Shown: positions 1 through 9,219, numbered from the stretch's first letter. The stretch is DNA of 64,000 nucleotides from Archangium violaceum Cb vi76 (GCF_000733295.1 NZ_JPMI01000214.1:22592-86591), one strand, 5' to 3'. Notes: generated by a model from the letters alone, not told the origin. A program made the numbers and translations.

Positions 1-495
1 TCTAACAAGATTCACTTCATGGGTGGAACGGACTTCCAGGGCGAGGTCCTCGTCCGCTTCCAGGGAGGTCAATATATCTGGCGCCTGGAATGGAAGAATC
101 CTGAGCCCGGAGTAGTCCAGTACAAGTGGACGCGCAGCCAGCAACGCTTCGAGTCCCAGGCGGCAGCGTACGAGGCCGGGCAGTGGGTGGAAATCACCGT
201 GGAGGAGTTGCGGCAGTACGGTGGCTGGGTGAGTCAGGCGGTGGAAGGAATGGTGGGTCGGCGGGAGCAACTCACTACCCTTCGAGGCACCATGGGAATG
301 GTCATCGACCTCGTCGGCGGGGTTGCGACGACGGTCTTGTGGGGGTCGATTCAGGGAAAGATGGGGACGGGCATGGGGAGCCGAAAGCCGCCCACGCAAG
401 GGGGCGGACAGGTCATTCCCTTCCCGGCGCGTCCCCCATCCACCACGTCTCCAGCGCAGATTCCGGCTGCGGCGGGCATGTCGCTTCCCCCCTAA
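1..495 (+). CDS. Unknown protein, 5' end cut off by the window
   Basis: I do not recognise this protein. The frame is open from base 1, so the gene probably begins upstream; the first Met inside the window is at 19 and has no clear ribosome binding site. The visible part has a charged, aromatic-rich N-terminal half, a hydrophobic stretch near residues 90-110 (MGMVIDLVGGVATTVLWG) that could be a membrane or glycine-zipper segment, and a Pro/Gly/Ser-rich tail. It ends 25 bases before the next gene on the same strand, so the two are probably co-transcribed. The pairing of a protein holding a hydrophobic segment with an unknown soluble protein resembles effector/partner gene pairs in myxobacteria, but nothing here proves that. 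Confidence 0.5.
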   Translation, partial: SNKIHFMGGTDFQGEVLVRFQGGQYIWRLEWKNPEPGVVQYKWTRSQQRFESQAAAYEAGQWVEITVEELRQYGGWVSQAVEGMVGRREQLTTLRGTMGMVIDLVGGVATTVLWGSIQGKMGTGMGSRKPPTQGGGQVIPFPARPPSTTSPAQIPAAAGMSLPP

Positions 496-520
496 GGGGC
501 CGCTTGATAGGACATATTCG

Positions 521-1318
521 ATGATGTCCGAACAGCCCGGTTCCCTACAACTGCCATCCTTCCTCCAGGGCAGTTTCCGCTCGGTTCAGCAGAAGGCGCA
601 CAGAGAGGGGATGCGGTGTGGCGAGCAATATCGCAGGGACGGTACCTTCCCCATTCCTCGGCAGATGGTGGAGGTCCCCCCAGGCGAGGTGGTGGTGGCG
701 CACGAGGTGGTGGATTTCCAGCGCGAGCGTCCAGCCTGGCGGCTGTATATGGTGTCGCATGTCATGGGCGCCTTGGCTCCGGAAGGATTCAAGCCGTTCC
801 CCGTGAGGCATGACTATGAGGCGTTCTTCAGAGAGACGGCCTGGGGTGCGTTGTTCTTCGCGACGACGCACATGGGGGCGGTGAGCGCGGAGCGTACGGC
901 GCGGCGCCTCCAGGCGGTGCTGCGCTTCTGGGAGCCGCTTCAGTCCGCGCGCTATCTCTTCAAGAAATTGGGGGGGGCGCAAACGCTAGAGGAAGTGATG
1001 AGGGCTTCCTGTGACTGGGCCATGGATGCGTGGTGCCCGTTGGGAGACGACGCCGTGCGCGAGCGGCTGGTGGTGGCGGCGGAGCGCATGGCGCGGGCGA
1101 CGCGGGAGGACTGTATTGAGGCCATCTTCCGGCAGATGCCCCGGGCCCTCGCGCATGCGGGCAAGTTGAAACACCGGCAGACGCTGGCCGACCTGGCCTT
1201 CCAGCGCGAACGCCTTGCCTCGCTCGACTCCTGGTCCTTTGAACGGGTGTCGGGTGCCTGTACGGGGCATCTGATCTGGTTGCTCACCTGCTGGGATCGG
1301 GAGCTCGGGATGCAGTAA
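521..1318 (+). CDS. Unknown soluble protein, 265 aa
   Basis: The protein is not recognised. I chose the ATG at 521 because it follows the upstream stop by 25 bases; the frame is open further upstream but that part has shadow-frame composition. The protein has no signal peptide or membrane segment. It contains Trp and Arg-rich helices in the C-terminal half (about residues 120-265) and several Cys residues without zinc-binding spacing. It is probably co-transcribed with the preceding truncated gene and faces radA tail to tail. It could be the partner or immunity half of a two-gene module, but that is only positional inference. Confidence 0.5.
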   Translation: MMSEQPGSLQLPSFLQGSFRSVQQKAHREGMRCGEQYRRDGTFPIPRQMVEVPPGEVVVAHEVVDFQRERPAWRLYMVSHVMGALAPEGFKPFPVRHDYEAFFRETAWGALFFATTHMGAVSAERTARRLQAVLRFWEPLQSARYLFKKLGGAQTLEEVMRASCDWAMDAWCPLGDDAVRERLVVAAERMARATREDCIEAIFRQMPRALAHAGKLKHRQTLADLAFQRERLASLDSWSFERVSGACTGHLIWLLTCWDRELGMQ

Positions 1319-1409
1319 GGGCCTATTTCGGTAGGAGGCTGCCCCATCGTTTCGCTTGAGGGGCAACCTGTCAGCAATGAGACCTGCCGAAACAGGCCGT
1401 GCCGCCTCC

Positions 1410-2771
1410 TCAGTCGAACATCGCTCCCAGTGCCTCGGAGAGTGTCTCGACTCCCACCACCTCCAGCTTCGTGCCCTCCAGCCGCCTCGCGCTCCCCTTG
1501 GGGATGATGGCCCGCTGGAAGCCCATCTTCGCCGCCTCCGCCAGCCTCGGCTCCACCTGGCCCACCGCGCGCACCTCGCCCGCCAGGCCCACCTCGCCCA
1601 GCACCAGCGTGTGCGCCTCCAGCGGCCGGTTCTGCAGGCTGCTCACCAGCGCCGCGCATACCGCCAGGTCGCACGCCGGCTCCGACAGCTGCATGCCTCC
1701 CGCCACGTTCACGAAGAGATCACACCCCACCAGCGGGATGTCCTCCTTCTTCTCCAGCACCGCCGCCAGCAGCGCCACGCGGTTGCCGTCCACTCCAATG
1801 GCCGTGCGCCGCGCCGTGCCGTAGCCCGTGGGCGCCACCAGCGCCTGCACCTCCACCAGCAGCGGCCTCGTCCCATTCAGCGTGCACGTCACCACGCTGC
1901 CCGCCTTGCCCGCCGGCCGCTCCGCCAGGAACAGCGCCGAGGGGTCCGGCACCTCCATCAGCCCCGCTCCCTTCATCTCGAAGACGCCAATCTCGTTCGT
2001 CGAGCCGAAGCGGTTCTTGTGCGCCCGCAGAATCCGGAACGGATGGCCACGCTCCCCCTCGAAGTAGAGGACGGTGTCCACCATGTGCTCCAGCACGCGC
2101 GGGCCCGCGATGGAGCCCTCCTTCGTCACGTGCCCCACCAGGAACGTCGGCACCCCGCTGCGCTTGGCGAACGCCATGAAGCGTCCCGCCACCTCGCGCA
2201 CCTGCGAGATGCTCCCCGGCGCGCTGCCCAGCTCCGGCAGGTACATCGTCTGGATGGAGTCCACCACCAGCGCCCGCGGCTTGAGGCCCTCGGCCACCGC
2301 CAGCACCCGGTCCGCGTCCGTCTCCGCGAAGAGGTGGATGTCCTCGCTCTCCACCCGCAGCCGCTCGGCCCGCATCTTCGTCTGCCGCAGCGACTCCTCG
2401 CCCGACACGTACAGCACCGGGCCCCACCGCCCCAGCTTGTCCAGCGCCGCCAGCAGCAGCGTGGACTTGCCGATGCCCGGGTCTCCTCCCAGCAGCACCA
2501 GCGAGCCGTCCACCACTCCGCCTCCCAGCACCCGGTCGAACTCGGCGATGCCCGTGCGCCGGCGCTCCTCCTGCTCGCCGCTCACCTCGCGCAGCCGCAC
2601 CGGCTTGGTCGCCCCTCCCGAGGCCCCCCACGCCGGGCGCTTCTCGTCCACCTTCGCCCCGGTCTCCTCCACCAGCGAGCTCCACGCGCCGCAGTCGGGG
2701 CACTTCCCCAACCACTTCGCCGACTGGTACCCGCACGCCTGACACGTGTAGTGCGTCTTTGCCTTCGCCAT
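1410..2771 (-). CDS. radA: DNA repair protein RadA (Sms)
   Basis: RadA is a RecA-like ATPase that helps process recombination intermediates and drives branch migration. All family landmarks are visible in the 453 aa: an N-terminal zinc finger (CQACG...CPDCG, residues 10-28), a Walker A motif GGDPGIGKST near residue 95, the RadA-specific KNRFG motif near residue 250, and a C-terminal Lon-protease-like domain. Length is normal for the family. The ATG at 2771 gives a protein starting MAKAKTHYTC, which is typical. The gene stands alone, divergent from the small GlsB-type gene. Confidence 0.97.
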   Translation of the reverse strand: MAKAKTHYTCQACGYQSAKWLGKCPDCGAWSSLVEETGAKVDEKRPAWGASGGATKPVRLREVSGEQEERRRTGIAEFDRVLGGGVVDGSLVLLGGDPGIGKSTLLLAALDKLGRWGPVLYVSGEESLRQTKMRAERLRVESEDIHLFAETDADRVLAVAEGLKPRALVVDSIQTMYLPELGSAPGSISQVREVAGRFMAFAKRSGVPTFLVGHVTKEGSIAGPRVLEHMVDTVLYFEGERGHPFRILRAHKNRFGSTNEIGVFEMKGAGLMEVPDPSALFLAERPAGKAGSVVTCTLNGTRPLLVEVQALVAPTGYGTARRTAIGVDGNRVALLAAVLEKKEDIPLVGCDLFVNVAGGMQLSEPACDLAVCAALVSSLQNRPLEAHTLVLGEVGLAGEVRAVGQVEPRLAEAAKMGFQRAIIPKGSARRLEGTKLEVVGVETLSEALGAMFD

Positions 2772-2982
2772 GGAACCCCTTGTCTATCCCATGGCACCCA
2801 CGTTTCCCTCGCTTTCCCGCGCGCCTGCCCGCCCCTCCCCCCGAGCCGTCCGGAGAGCGGGCGGCCGGGCATGGGGGTCTCTCCCGGGCCTCCCCGTCAA
2901 GTTGTGCCTCGGGGCAGGGCTCCCCACTTTTCTTCCCAATCGGGGCCGCACATCGCGGCGCCCCAAGAAAGGGAGAACGGAG

Positions 2983-3252
2983 ATGAGCATCATCTGGTTC
3001 ATCGTGGTGGGTCTGGTCGCGGGTCTGCTCGCGCGTGCGCTCCTTCCGGGCCGCCAGTCCATGGGACTCGTGGCGACGATGCTGCTGGGTATCGTGGGCT
3101 CGTTCGTGGGCGGCTTCATCGGCTCGCTCTTCTCGCCCAGCCGAAGTGTCCTCGACCTGCAGCCCTCCGGACTCATCATGTCCGTCGTCGGCGCCATCGT
3201 GGTGCTACTCCTGGTGGGCTGGGCGGGCAGGGGCCGTCGCATCCACGCCTGA
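2983..3252 (+). CDS. GlsB/YeaQ/YmgE-family small membrane protein
   Basis: This 89-residue protein has three hydrophobic segments (residues 2-22, 27-50 and 62-82) linked by Gly-rich turns, with the small-residue pattern GIVGSFVGGFIGSLF typical of the transglycosylase-associated (GlsB/YeaQ) family of stress-linked inner-membrane proteins. Their molecular function is not known. The ATG at 2983 follows GAACGGAG, a good ribosome binding site; the open frame continues upstream to 2770 but lacks the family's sequence there. It lies between divergent radA and the biotin operon and looks monocistronic. Confidence 0.85.
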   Translation: MSIIWFIVVGLVAGLLARALLPGRQSMGLVATMLLGIVGSFVGGFIGSLFSPSRSVLDLQPSGLIMSVVGAIVVLLLVGWAGRGRRIHA

Positions 3253-3413
3253 TTTCCGGAGCCCGGTAGGGGAGGGGCACGCCCATCGTGCCCACCCCGC
3301 CGGGCTCCTCCTTCTCGGGGGGTGAACCGGGGTCGTCAACCCGGGCGCGCTGTGTGGTTGACAAGGGCGGTCCGCCCACGCACCGTGCGCGCTCCACACC
3401 CCCCGAGGAGCCC

Positions 3414-4445
3414 ATGTCCGACTCCGCCGCCCACGATTTCCACGGTCACGCCCACTTCGCCGCTCCGCCTCCGGGTGTCGTCGTCCGCCATGACTGGACG
3501 CTCCCCGAGGTGCGCGCCCTCTATGAGCTCCCCCTGCTCGAGCTCATCCACAAGGCGCAGACCGTGCACCGCGCCGTCTTCCAGGACAACAAGGTGCAGC
3601 TGTGCTCGCTGCTGTCCATCAAGACGGGCGGCTGCCCCGAGGACTGCGGCTACTGCCCCCAGGCCGCGCGCTACCACAAGGACACCGGCCTGCAGGCCGA
3701 GAAGCTCATGTCCGTGCCCTCCGTGCTCGACGCCGCCTCCAAGGCCCGCTCCGCCGGTGCCACCCGCTTCTGCATGGGCGCCGCCTGGCGCGAGGTGAAG
3801 GACGGGCCCCAGTTCGACAACGTCCTGGAGATGGTCCGCGGCGTGAAGGCGCTCGGCATGGAGGCCTGCGCCACGCTCGGTATGCTCACGGAGAGTCAGG
3901 CGAAGCGCCTCAAGGAGGCCGGCCTCTCCGCCTACAACCACAACCTCGACACCTCCGAGGACAAGTACGGGGACATCATCTCCACCCGCACCTACCAGGA
4001 CCGGCTGGAGACGATCGAGCGCGTGCGCCAGGCCGGCATCTCCGTGTGCTCCGGCGGCATCATCGGCCTGGGTGAGTCCGTGGACGACCGCTGCAAGCTG
4101 CTGCTCACGCTCTCCAACCAGGAGGTCCACCCCGAGTCCGTCCCCATCAACGCGCTCGTCGCCGTGAAGGGCACGCCGCTGCAGGACCAGAAGCCCGTGC
4201 AGACCGTGGAGATGGTCCGCACCATCGCCACCGCCCGCATCCTCATGCCCATGGCCATGGTCCGTCTGTCCGCCGGCCGCATGCAGATGAACGAGGAGGC
4301 CCAACTGCTGTGCATGCTCGCCGGCGCCAACTCGCTCTTCTTCGGCGAGAAGCTCCTCACCACCGGCAACCCCGAGTACACCCAGGACATGGCCCTCCTG
4401 GAGAAGGCCGGCATCCGCCCCCTGGAGCCGGATACGGCGCGGTGA
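3414..4445 (+). CDS. bioB: Biotin synthase
   Basis: BioB inserts sulfur into dethiobiotin in the last step of biotin synthesis, using a radical-SAM [4Fe-4S] cluster and a second, sacrificial [2Fe-2S] cluster. The radical-SAM cysteines C74, C78 and C81 lie in [12 protein letters not shown]. The family motifs YNHNLDTS and GGIIGLGE are also present. The ATG at 3414 follows GAGGAG by four bases; 343 aa is the usual length. It heads the operon bioB-bioF-bioD. A BioA-type (class III) aminotransferase is not in the window, so the DAPA step must be encoded elsewhere. Confidence 0.97.
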   Translation: MSDSAAHDFHGHAHFAAPPPGVVVRHDWTLPEVRALYELPLLELIHKAQTVHRAVFQDNKVQLCSLLSIKTGGCPEDCGYCPQAARYHKDTGLQAEKLMSVPSVLDAASKARSAGATRFCMGAAWREVKDGPQFDNVLEMVRGVKALGMEACATLGMLTESQAKRLKEAGLSAYNHNLDTSEDKYGDIISTRTYQDRLETIERVRQAGISVCSGGIIGLGESVDDRCKLLLTLSNQEVHPESVPINALVAVKGTPLQDQKPVQTVEMVRTIATARILMPMAMVRLSAGRMQMNEEAQLLCMLAGANSLFFGEKLLTTGNPEYTQDMALLEKAGIRPLEPDTAR

Positions 4446-4460
4446 CGAGCCCGGATTCGC

Positions 4461-4512
4461 GGCACCCTCACCCCGTCCCTCTCCCGGAGGGAGAGGGGAG
4501 TGTGGCCACGGG
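4461..4512 (+). repeat. Dispersed palindromic repeat, copy 1
   Basis: This copy carries CACCCTCACCCCGTCCCT followed by the palindrome CTCTCCCGGAGGGAGAG, ending in AGTGTGGCCACG where other copies have AAATGGCCGCG. It fills the bioB-bioF gap and its right edge contains the probable GTG start of bioF, so the repeat may supply the ribosome-binding region. Short palindromes of this sequence type are common between genes in many Gram-negative genomes and behave like REP elements. Confidence 0.8.
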
Positions 4513-5653
4513 GTGGGCCCGGGAGGACATGGACTCCCTGTCCTCCCGCGGGCTCAAGCGGTTCCTCGAGCCGCTCGACTCCCCCCAGGGCCCCCTCGTC
4601 CGTGTCGGAGGTGAGACGCTCGTCAATTTCTCCTCCAACGACTACCTGGGTCTCGCCGCCTCGCCCTCCGTTCGCGCCGCCGCCATGGCTGCCTTGGAGG
4701 TTCATGGGGTGGGCTCCGGGGCCAGCAGGCTCGTCGTCGGCGACACCACCGCCCACCAGCGCCTGGAGGCCCGGCTCGCCGCCTTCGAGCACGCCGAGGC
4801 CGCGCTCCTCTTCAACTCGGGCTACGCCGCCAACGTCGGCACCCTGCAAGCCCTCGTCGGCCCCGAGGACGCCGTCTTCTCCGACGCCCTCAACCACGCC
4901 TCCCTCATCGACGGCTGCCGCCTCTCGCGCGCCCGCACCGTCGTCTACCCGCATGCCGACGTCGAGGCGCTCGACCGCGCCCTCGCCTCCACTCCCGCAC
5001 GCCGGCGTCTCGTCGTCACCGACACCGTGTTCTCCATGGACGGGGACCACGCGCCCCTGCGGGAGATCGTCGGCGTCTGCCGGGCCCACGGCGCCGCGCT
5101 CCTCGTGGATGAAGCCCATGCCACCGGCGTGTTGGGCTCCCGTGGTGCCGGGCTGTGTGAGGAGCTGGGGCTCTCCAGCGCCGTCGACGTGCGCATGGGC
5201 ACCTTGAGCAAGGCCTTCGGCGTGCTGGGCGCGTACATCTGTGCCTCCCGCCCCGTGGTGGAGCTCGTCCTCAACCGCGCCCGGCCCCTCGTCTTCTCCA
5301 CGGCGCTTCCCGCAGCCCTGTGCGCCGCCGCCGGGGCCGCCGTGGACATCGTCGAGCACGATGGGGAGCTGCGCGCCCGCCTGTGGCGCAACATCCGCCG
5401 CTTCTCCCAGGGCCTGCGCTCGCTCGGCTTCGCCGCCGAGCCCCGGAGCGCCATCTTCCCCGTCATCGTGGGCGAGCCCGGGCTCGCCGTCTCCGCCGCA
5501 CGGGCGCTGCGTTCCAAGGGGTTGTTGGTGAAGGCCATCCGCCCTCCCACCGTTCCCGAGGGCACCAGCCGGCTGCGTTTCTGTCTCTCCGCCGCCCATA
5601 CCGAGGGCCATGTGGACCTCGCCCTCGAGGGGCTGCGCTCGCTACGACTCTGA
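4502..5653 (+). CDS. bioF: 8-amino-7-oxononanoate synthase
   Basis: BioF condenses pimeloyl-ACP or pimeloyl-CoA with alanine, a PLP-dependent decarboxylative condensation. Visible landmarks are [11 protein letters not shown], the Asp/His signature [11 protein letters not shown], and the PLP-lysine region [14 protein letters not shown] place the start at GTG 4502 because the resulting [14 protein letters not shown] matches the usual family N-terminal helix, whereas the ATG at 4529 (preceded by GGGAGG) would cut that helix. The GTG is inside a dispersed palindromic repeat. The gene follows bioB by 56 bases and precedes bioD by 20. Confidence 0.94.
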   Translation: MATGWAREDMDSLSSRGLKRFLEPLDSPQGPLVRVGGETLVNFSSNDYLGLAASPSVRAAAMAALEVHGVGSGASRLVVGDTTAHQRLEARLAAFEHAEAALLFNSGYAANVGTLQALVGPEDAVFSDALNHASLIDGCRLSRARTVVYPHADVEALDRALASTPARRRLVVTDTVFSMDGDHAPLREIVGVCRAHGAALLVDEAHATGVLGSRGAGLCEELGLSSAVDVRMGTLSKAFGVLGAYICASRPVVELVLNRARPLVFSTALPAALCAAAGAAVDIVEHDGELRARLWRNIRRFSQGLRSLGFAAEPRSAIFPVIVGEPGLAVSAARALRSKGLLVKAIRPPTVPEGTSRLRFCLSAAHTEGHVDLALEGLRSLRL

Positions 5654-5673
5654 ATCTCCGCGTGGGAGGTCAT

Positions 5674-6438
5674 GTGGCAACTCGAGGTTCTCGGCACCCT
5701 CACCCCGTCCCTCTCCCGAAGGGAGAGGGGAAATGGCCGCGCTCCGAAGGGAAATGGCCGCGGTTCTTCGTCACCGGTACGGATACCGGGGTGGGGAAGA
5801 CGCAGGCCTCACGAGCCCTGCTCTCCCTGCTCGCCGATGCCGGGCTCTCTCCCCAGGGGTTCAAGCCCTATGAGAGCGGGTGCGCCTCCCTCTCCGCTCC
5901 TTCCGACGCGCTCTCCCTTCGCGAGGCCGCTCGGAGTGACCTGCCGCTCGACATCGTCTGCCCCCACCGCTTCCGCGCGCCCCTCGCCCCCGGCATCGCC
6001 GCTCGCCGCCTCGGCCGCGAGCCGGATTGGAACACCACCCTCTCCGCCTGGGAGCGCGTCCGCCACGGCTCCGTCGTCGTCGAGGGCGCCGGTGGTCTCT
6101 TCGTCCCCCTCGACTCCTCCCACGACGTCATCGACCTCATCTCCACCCTCGCGCTCCCCGTCCTGCTCGTCGCCCGCGCCGGCCTGGGCACGCTCAACCA
6201 CACCGCCCTGTCCCTCGAGGCCCTCGCCGCGCGCAACATCCCTGTTGCCGCCGTGCTCCTCTCGCGCGGCACTCCCTCTCGCGATCCCTCCGAGCGCGAC
6301 AACCCCGCCCTCATCTCCGAGCGCCATCACATCCAGGTCCTCGGTCCAGTTCCCTACCTGGAAGATGCTCGCCGCCGTCACGCCGCCTTCCGCGAGGCGC
6401 TCGCTCCACTCGTGCCCGAACGCGCGCGAGGCCGATAA
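5674..6438 (+). CDS. bioD: Dethiobiotin synthetase with repeat-derived N-terminus
   Basis: BioD closes the ureido ring of biotin using ATP and CO2. The core begins at FFVTGTDTGVGKT (P-loop), with VVEGAGGLFVP further on. No start codon lies next to the core; the nearest in-frame starts are GTG 5674 (after GGGAGG) and GTG 5662. Starting at 5674 gives a 254-residue protein with about 30 extra N-terminal residues ([18 protein letters not shown]) encoded by a copy of the dispersed palindromic repeat, plus a partial second copy of the KWPR segment. The P-loop and catalytic region look intact, so the enzyme is probably active with this tail. Confidence 0.9.
   Translation: MATRGSRHPHPVPLPKGEGKWPRSEGKWPRFFVTGTDTGVGKTQASRALLSLLADAGLSPQGFKPYESGCASLSAPSDALSLREAARSDLPLDIVCPHRFRAPLAPGIAARRLGREPDWNTTLSAWERVRHGSVVVEGAGGLFVPLDSSHDVIDLISTLALPVLLVARAGLGTLNHTALSLEALAARNIPVAAVLLSRGTPSRDPSERDNPALISERHHIQVLGPVPYLEDARRRHAAFREALAPLVPERARGR
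5693..5743 (+). repeat. Dispersed palindromic repeat, copy 2, inside bioD
   Basis: The sequence CACCCTCACCCCGTCCCT, then CTCTCCCGAAGGGAGAG and AAATGGCCGCGCTC, lies wholly within the open bioD frame. A partial echo, GAAGGGAAATGGCCGCG, follows at 5746-5762. The insertion keeps the reading frame and adds residues to the protein. Confidence 0.85.
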
Positions 6439-6541
6439 ATCGGCCTCCGCGGCGATCCGAACGCGCGCGCGAGTGCAAGTTTTCGTGTTGCACGGCCGTG
6501 AAATGGACGCATGTTTCGATCTGCGCGAGAACGCCACGCGA

Positions 6542-6820
6542 ATGGCGGACATCATCGACCTCTCGCTCCTCGCCGATGCAAGGCGCTACCTCTCCAAGTT
6601 GCTCGATGCGCGCGGTATCTCCTACTTCCTCCAGAAGGATGGTCAGCGGCTCTTCCACATCGAGCCCGCCAAGGTCGACCTCGTGGTCCGGACCGCCATC
6701 CGCTCCCGCGCTGACTCGCTGCCCTCTCCGCACCCGAAGGCCGTCGAGCACTGCCGCAAGGAGATCCGCCGCGAGCTGATCCGCCTCGTCGCCTCCGCCA
6801 TGTTGCAGACGGGGCTGTGA
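6542..6820 (+). CDS. Small unknown protein, 92 aa
   Basis: The protein is not recognised. It is soluble, charged and helical (MADIIDLSLLADARRYLSKL...), without signal peptide or metal motif. A second possible start is the ATG at 6503, which would add 13 residues. Its TGA overlaps the GTG start of the next gene (GTGA), so the two are translationally coupled; this makes it likely to be a real gene in the transcript that begins with bioB. A link to aminotransferase function is only inferred from position. Confidence 0.6.
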   Translation: MADIIDLSLLADARRYLSKLLDARGISYFLQKDGQRLFHIEPAKVDLVVRTAIRSRADSLPSPHPKAVEHCRKEIRRELIRLVASAMLQTGL

Positions 6821-7989
6821 GCGGCTTCTCCGCCCGCACCGGCTTCCCCCGCACCTGGAACCCCCTGGCCCGAGCGCTCGATGAGCGCCGCCAACGCGGG
6901 CTCCCCCTGCTGGATCTCACCGAGACCAACCCCACCCGCGTGGGCCTGCCCGCGCCCGAGCCGGCCCTGCTGGCCTCTCCCGGCGCCTTCGGTTACGCGC
7001 CCGAGCCCCAGGGGCTCCTCCCGGCCCGCGAGGCCGTGGCCGCGCACCTGGCCTCCCGCGGCGCCCACGTCTCCCCCGGGCACCTCGTCCTCTCGGCGAG
7101 CACGAGCGAGTCCTACGGCTGGCTCTTCAAGCTGCTGTGCGAGCCCGGGGACAACGTGCTCGTCCCCGCGCCCAGCTACCCCCTCTTCGAGTACCTCACG
7201 CGCCTGGAGGGCGTGGAGGCGCGCACCTACCGCCTGCCGCGCGCGCACGGCTTCGGCCTGGACGTGGAGGAGGTGGCCGCCGCACGGGACGCCCGCACCC
7301 GCGCCGTGCTCGTGGTGAACCCCGGCAACCCCACCGGCCACTACCTCCACGAGGGCGAGCTGGAGGCCCTGGGGCGGCTGTGCGCGGAGGCCGGGCTGGC
7401 ACTCCTCTCGGACGAGGTGTTCTCCGACTTCGCCTGGGACGAGGAGCCGGGCCGGGTGCCCACCGTGGCCGGGCGCGAGCTGCCCATGCTCACCTTCTCC
7501 CTCTCCGGCCTGTCCAAGGTGGCGGGGCTGCCCGGCCTCAAGCTGGGGTGGACGCACGTGGGCGGGCCCGACGTCCTCCGCGAGGAGGCCCTGGCCCGCC
7601 TCGAGCTGGTGGCGGACACGTACCTGCCGGTGAACACGCCCGTGCAGCTCGCCCTGCCGGGGCTGCTGGCGCACGCGCCGCGCTTCCAACGGGCGCTGCT
7701 GGCCCGGGTGAAGGAGAACCGGCGCCGGCTGCTCCAGGCCCGCCCGGCGGACGCCCGCTGGGACGTCCTGCCCGCTCAGGGGGGATGGAGCACCGTGTTG
7801 CGCGTTCCACTGGCGCCCGGGGAGGAGGCCACGTGCCTGGCCCTGCTCGACGAGGGCGTGTGCGTGCAGCCGGGCTACTTCTACGACTTCACCGGCGGGG
7901 CCTTCCTGGTGCTGTCCCTGCTTCCAGCACCGGAGATCTTCTCCGCCGCGATGGAGCCGCTCGTGCGCGTGCTGGCCACGAGCGGATAG
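6817..7989 (+). CDS. Class I/II PLP-dependent aminotransferase
   Basis: The protein has the fold type I aminotransferase layout: substrate-binding N-terminal loop, a Tyr stacking residue in SASTSESYGWLF, the Asn of VVNPGNPTGHY, the Asp of LLSDEVFSDF, and the PLP-binding lysine in SLSGLSKVAGLPGLKLGW. At 390 aa it is normal length. The amino donor and substrate cannot be read from the sequence. It starts with GTG overlapping the previous stop. It sits after the biotin genes but belongs to a different fold subgroup from BioA, so I would not assign the DAPA step to it without testing. Confidence 0.88.
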   Translation: MSGFSARTGFPRTWNPLARALDERRQRGLPLLDLTETNPTRVGLPAPEPALLASPGAFGYAPEPQGLLPAREAVAAHLASRGAHVSPGHLVLSASTSESYGWLFKLLCEPGDNVLVPAPSYPLFEYLTRLEGVEARTYRLPRAHGFGLDVEEVAAARDARTRAVLVVNPGNPTGHYLHEGELEALGRLCAEAGLALLSDEVFSDFAWDEEPGRVPTVAGRELPMLTFSLSGLSKVAGLPGLKLGWTHVGGPDVLREEALARLELVADTYLPVNTPVQLALPGLLAHAPRFQRALLARVKENRRRLLQARPADARWDVLPAQGGWSTVLRVPLAPGEEATCLALLDEGVCVQPGYFYDFTGGAFLVLSLLPAPEIFSAAMEPLVRVLATSG

Positions 7990-7998
7990 CGGCCACGC

Positions 7999-8436
7999 CT
8001 ACCGGGAGGCCGCGCCGCCCACCGCCTCACGCGGCACCTTGCCCGTGGTCCCGAGGCTCCCGGCGAGGCCGTAGCATTCGATGCCCAGCTGGCGGTCCCA
8101 CGCGGCGTCGCCCTCGATGCGGCTGGCCCGGCGGCGAGCCAGCAGGGCGGGCAGCTCCGAGACGAAGAGGCCGTAGTAGCCCGCCGCGTCCTCGAACATC
8201 TCCGCCGCCGCCGTGCCCAGCTCCTGCTCCAGACGCTGGAGCCCGGCGAGGAAGAGGTGCTGGCAGTCCTCGTTGGACGCGGTGCCCCGGGGCACGTCCA
8301 GCGCCAGCTCGATGATCGAGCGGCCGGACATGTTCCGGGCGAGCTCCTGACGCACCTTGTTGCGCTGCTCCCGTGCATCCAGGGCACGCGCCTCCTCGGC
8401 GCGCACCGAGGCTCGATTCACCAGGGCTGTGCTCAT
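7999..8436 (-). CDS. Unknown helical protein, 145 aa
   Basis: I do not recognise the family. The ATG at 8436 is preceded by GGAGGAGC, which fixes the start; the longer frame upstream has no better site. The protein is soluble and mostly helical, rich in Ala, Glu and Arg, and has no membrane segment. It faces the aminotransferase gene tail to tail with nine bases between them. Confidence 0.55.
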   Translation of the reverse strand: MSTALVNRASVRAEEARALDAREQRNKVRQELARNMSGRSIIELALDVPRGTASNEDCQHLFLAGLQRLEQELGTAAAEMFEDAAGYYGLFVSELPALLARRRASRIEGDAAWDRQLGIECYGLAGSLGTTGKVPREAVGGAASR

Positions 8437-8638
8437 CGGCTCCTCCCCAGAGGCCCGGAAGTGGGCCCATGTCTCCATTCATTATTTGGAGACGCCTGAC
8501 GCAGCGACGTGATGCGCCTGACGCGAGATAAGGACTGCCCGCTCGATCTTCATGCGAATGAGCAGGCGAGCGTTCTCCACCTGTCAGAGCGCTGCCCCCT
8601 GGGGACGGCGGCGTGCTCCAGTCGACAGCCTCCTCCGC

Positions 8639-9109
8639 CTACGCCGTCCTCCGGGGGGCGACGGCCGCGGAGGGCAGCTCGTTGAGCACCAGCCAGTACA
8701 TGCCCAGCTGCCGTACCGCCTCGAAGAAGGCGGTGACGTCCACCGGCTTGTGGACGAAGCTGTTCACCCCCAGCTCGTAGCTCTCCACCAGGTCGCGCTC
8801 CTCCTTGGAGGAGGTGAGCACCACCACCGGCAGCGTGCGCGTCTGCTCGTTGGCACGGATGCGCCGCAGCACCTCCAGGCCGTCGATGCGCGGCAGGTGC
8901 AGATCCAACAGCACCACCTGCGGCCGGATGGAGGGATCCCGGTGGGCGTGCTTGCCCTGCACGAAGAGGTAGTCGAGCGCCTCGGCCCCGTCGCGCACCA
9001 CCACCACCGGGTTGTGCAGGTTGCTCCTGCGGAACGCCCGGAGGGTCATCAGCTCGTCATCGGCATTGTCCTCGACGAGCAGAACGACACGCTGGCTGAG
9101 CTCATACAT
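8639..9109 (-). CDS. Single-domain response regulator (Rcp1-like)
   Basis: The 156-residue protein is one receiver domain. It shows the acidic pair in VLLVEDNADDE, the phosphoacceptor Asp in VVLLDLHLPRIDG, the Thr/Ser in VVVLTSS and the conserved Lys in FVHKPVD. The long loop between beta-2 and alpha-2 (DYLFVQGKHAHRDPS) is typical of the Rcp1 type that pairs with phytochrome-like or hybrid kinases. There is no output domain and no kinase gene next to it. AGAGGAGAGTCCC precedes the ATG. The upstream 180 bases are AT-rich for this genome and probably hold its promoter. Confidence 0.92.
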   Translation of the reverse strand: MYELSQRVVLLVEDNADDELMTLRAFRRSNLHNPVVVVRDGAEALDYLFVQGKHAHRDPSIRPQVVLLDLHLPRIDGLEVLRRIRANEQTRTLPVVVLTSSKEERDLVESYELGVNSFVHKPVDVTAFFEAVRQLGMYWLVLNELPSAAVAPRRTA

Positions 9110-9219
9110 GGGACTCTCCTCTTTCGCGGATGCCGCCGGAGCCTCGGGACTCTCCTGTCTTCGGAGTTTTAACTGAAGTCCCGTTGAAATTCTACAGCTA
9201 AATTGGAGTCCTATTCCCG

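Noticed and set aside
6817..7989. The aminotransferase as BioA
   Set aside because: BioA is a class III enzyme; this sequence has class I/II motifs, so position alone is not enough.
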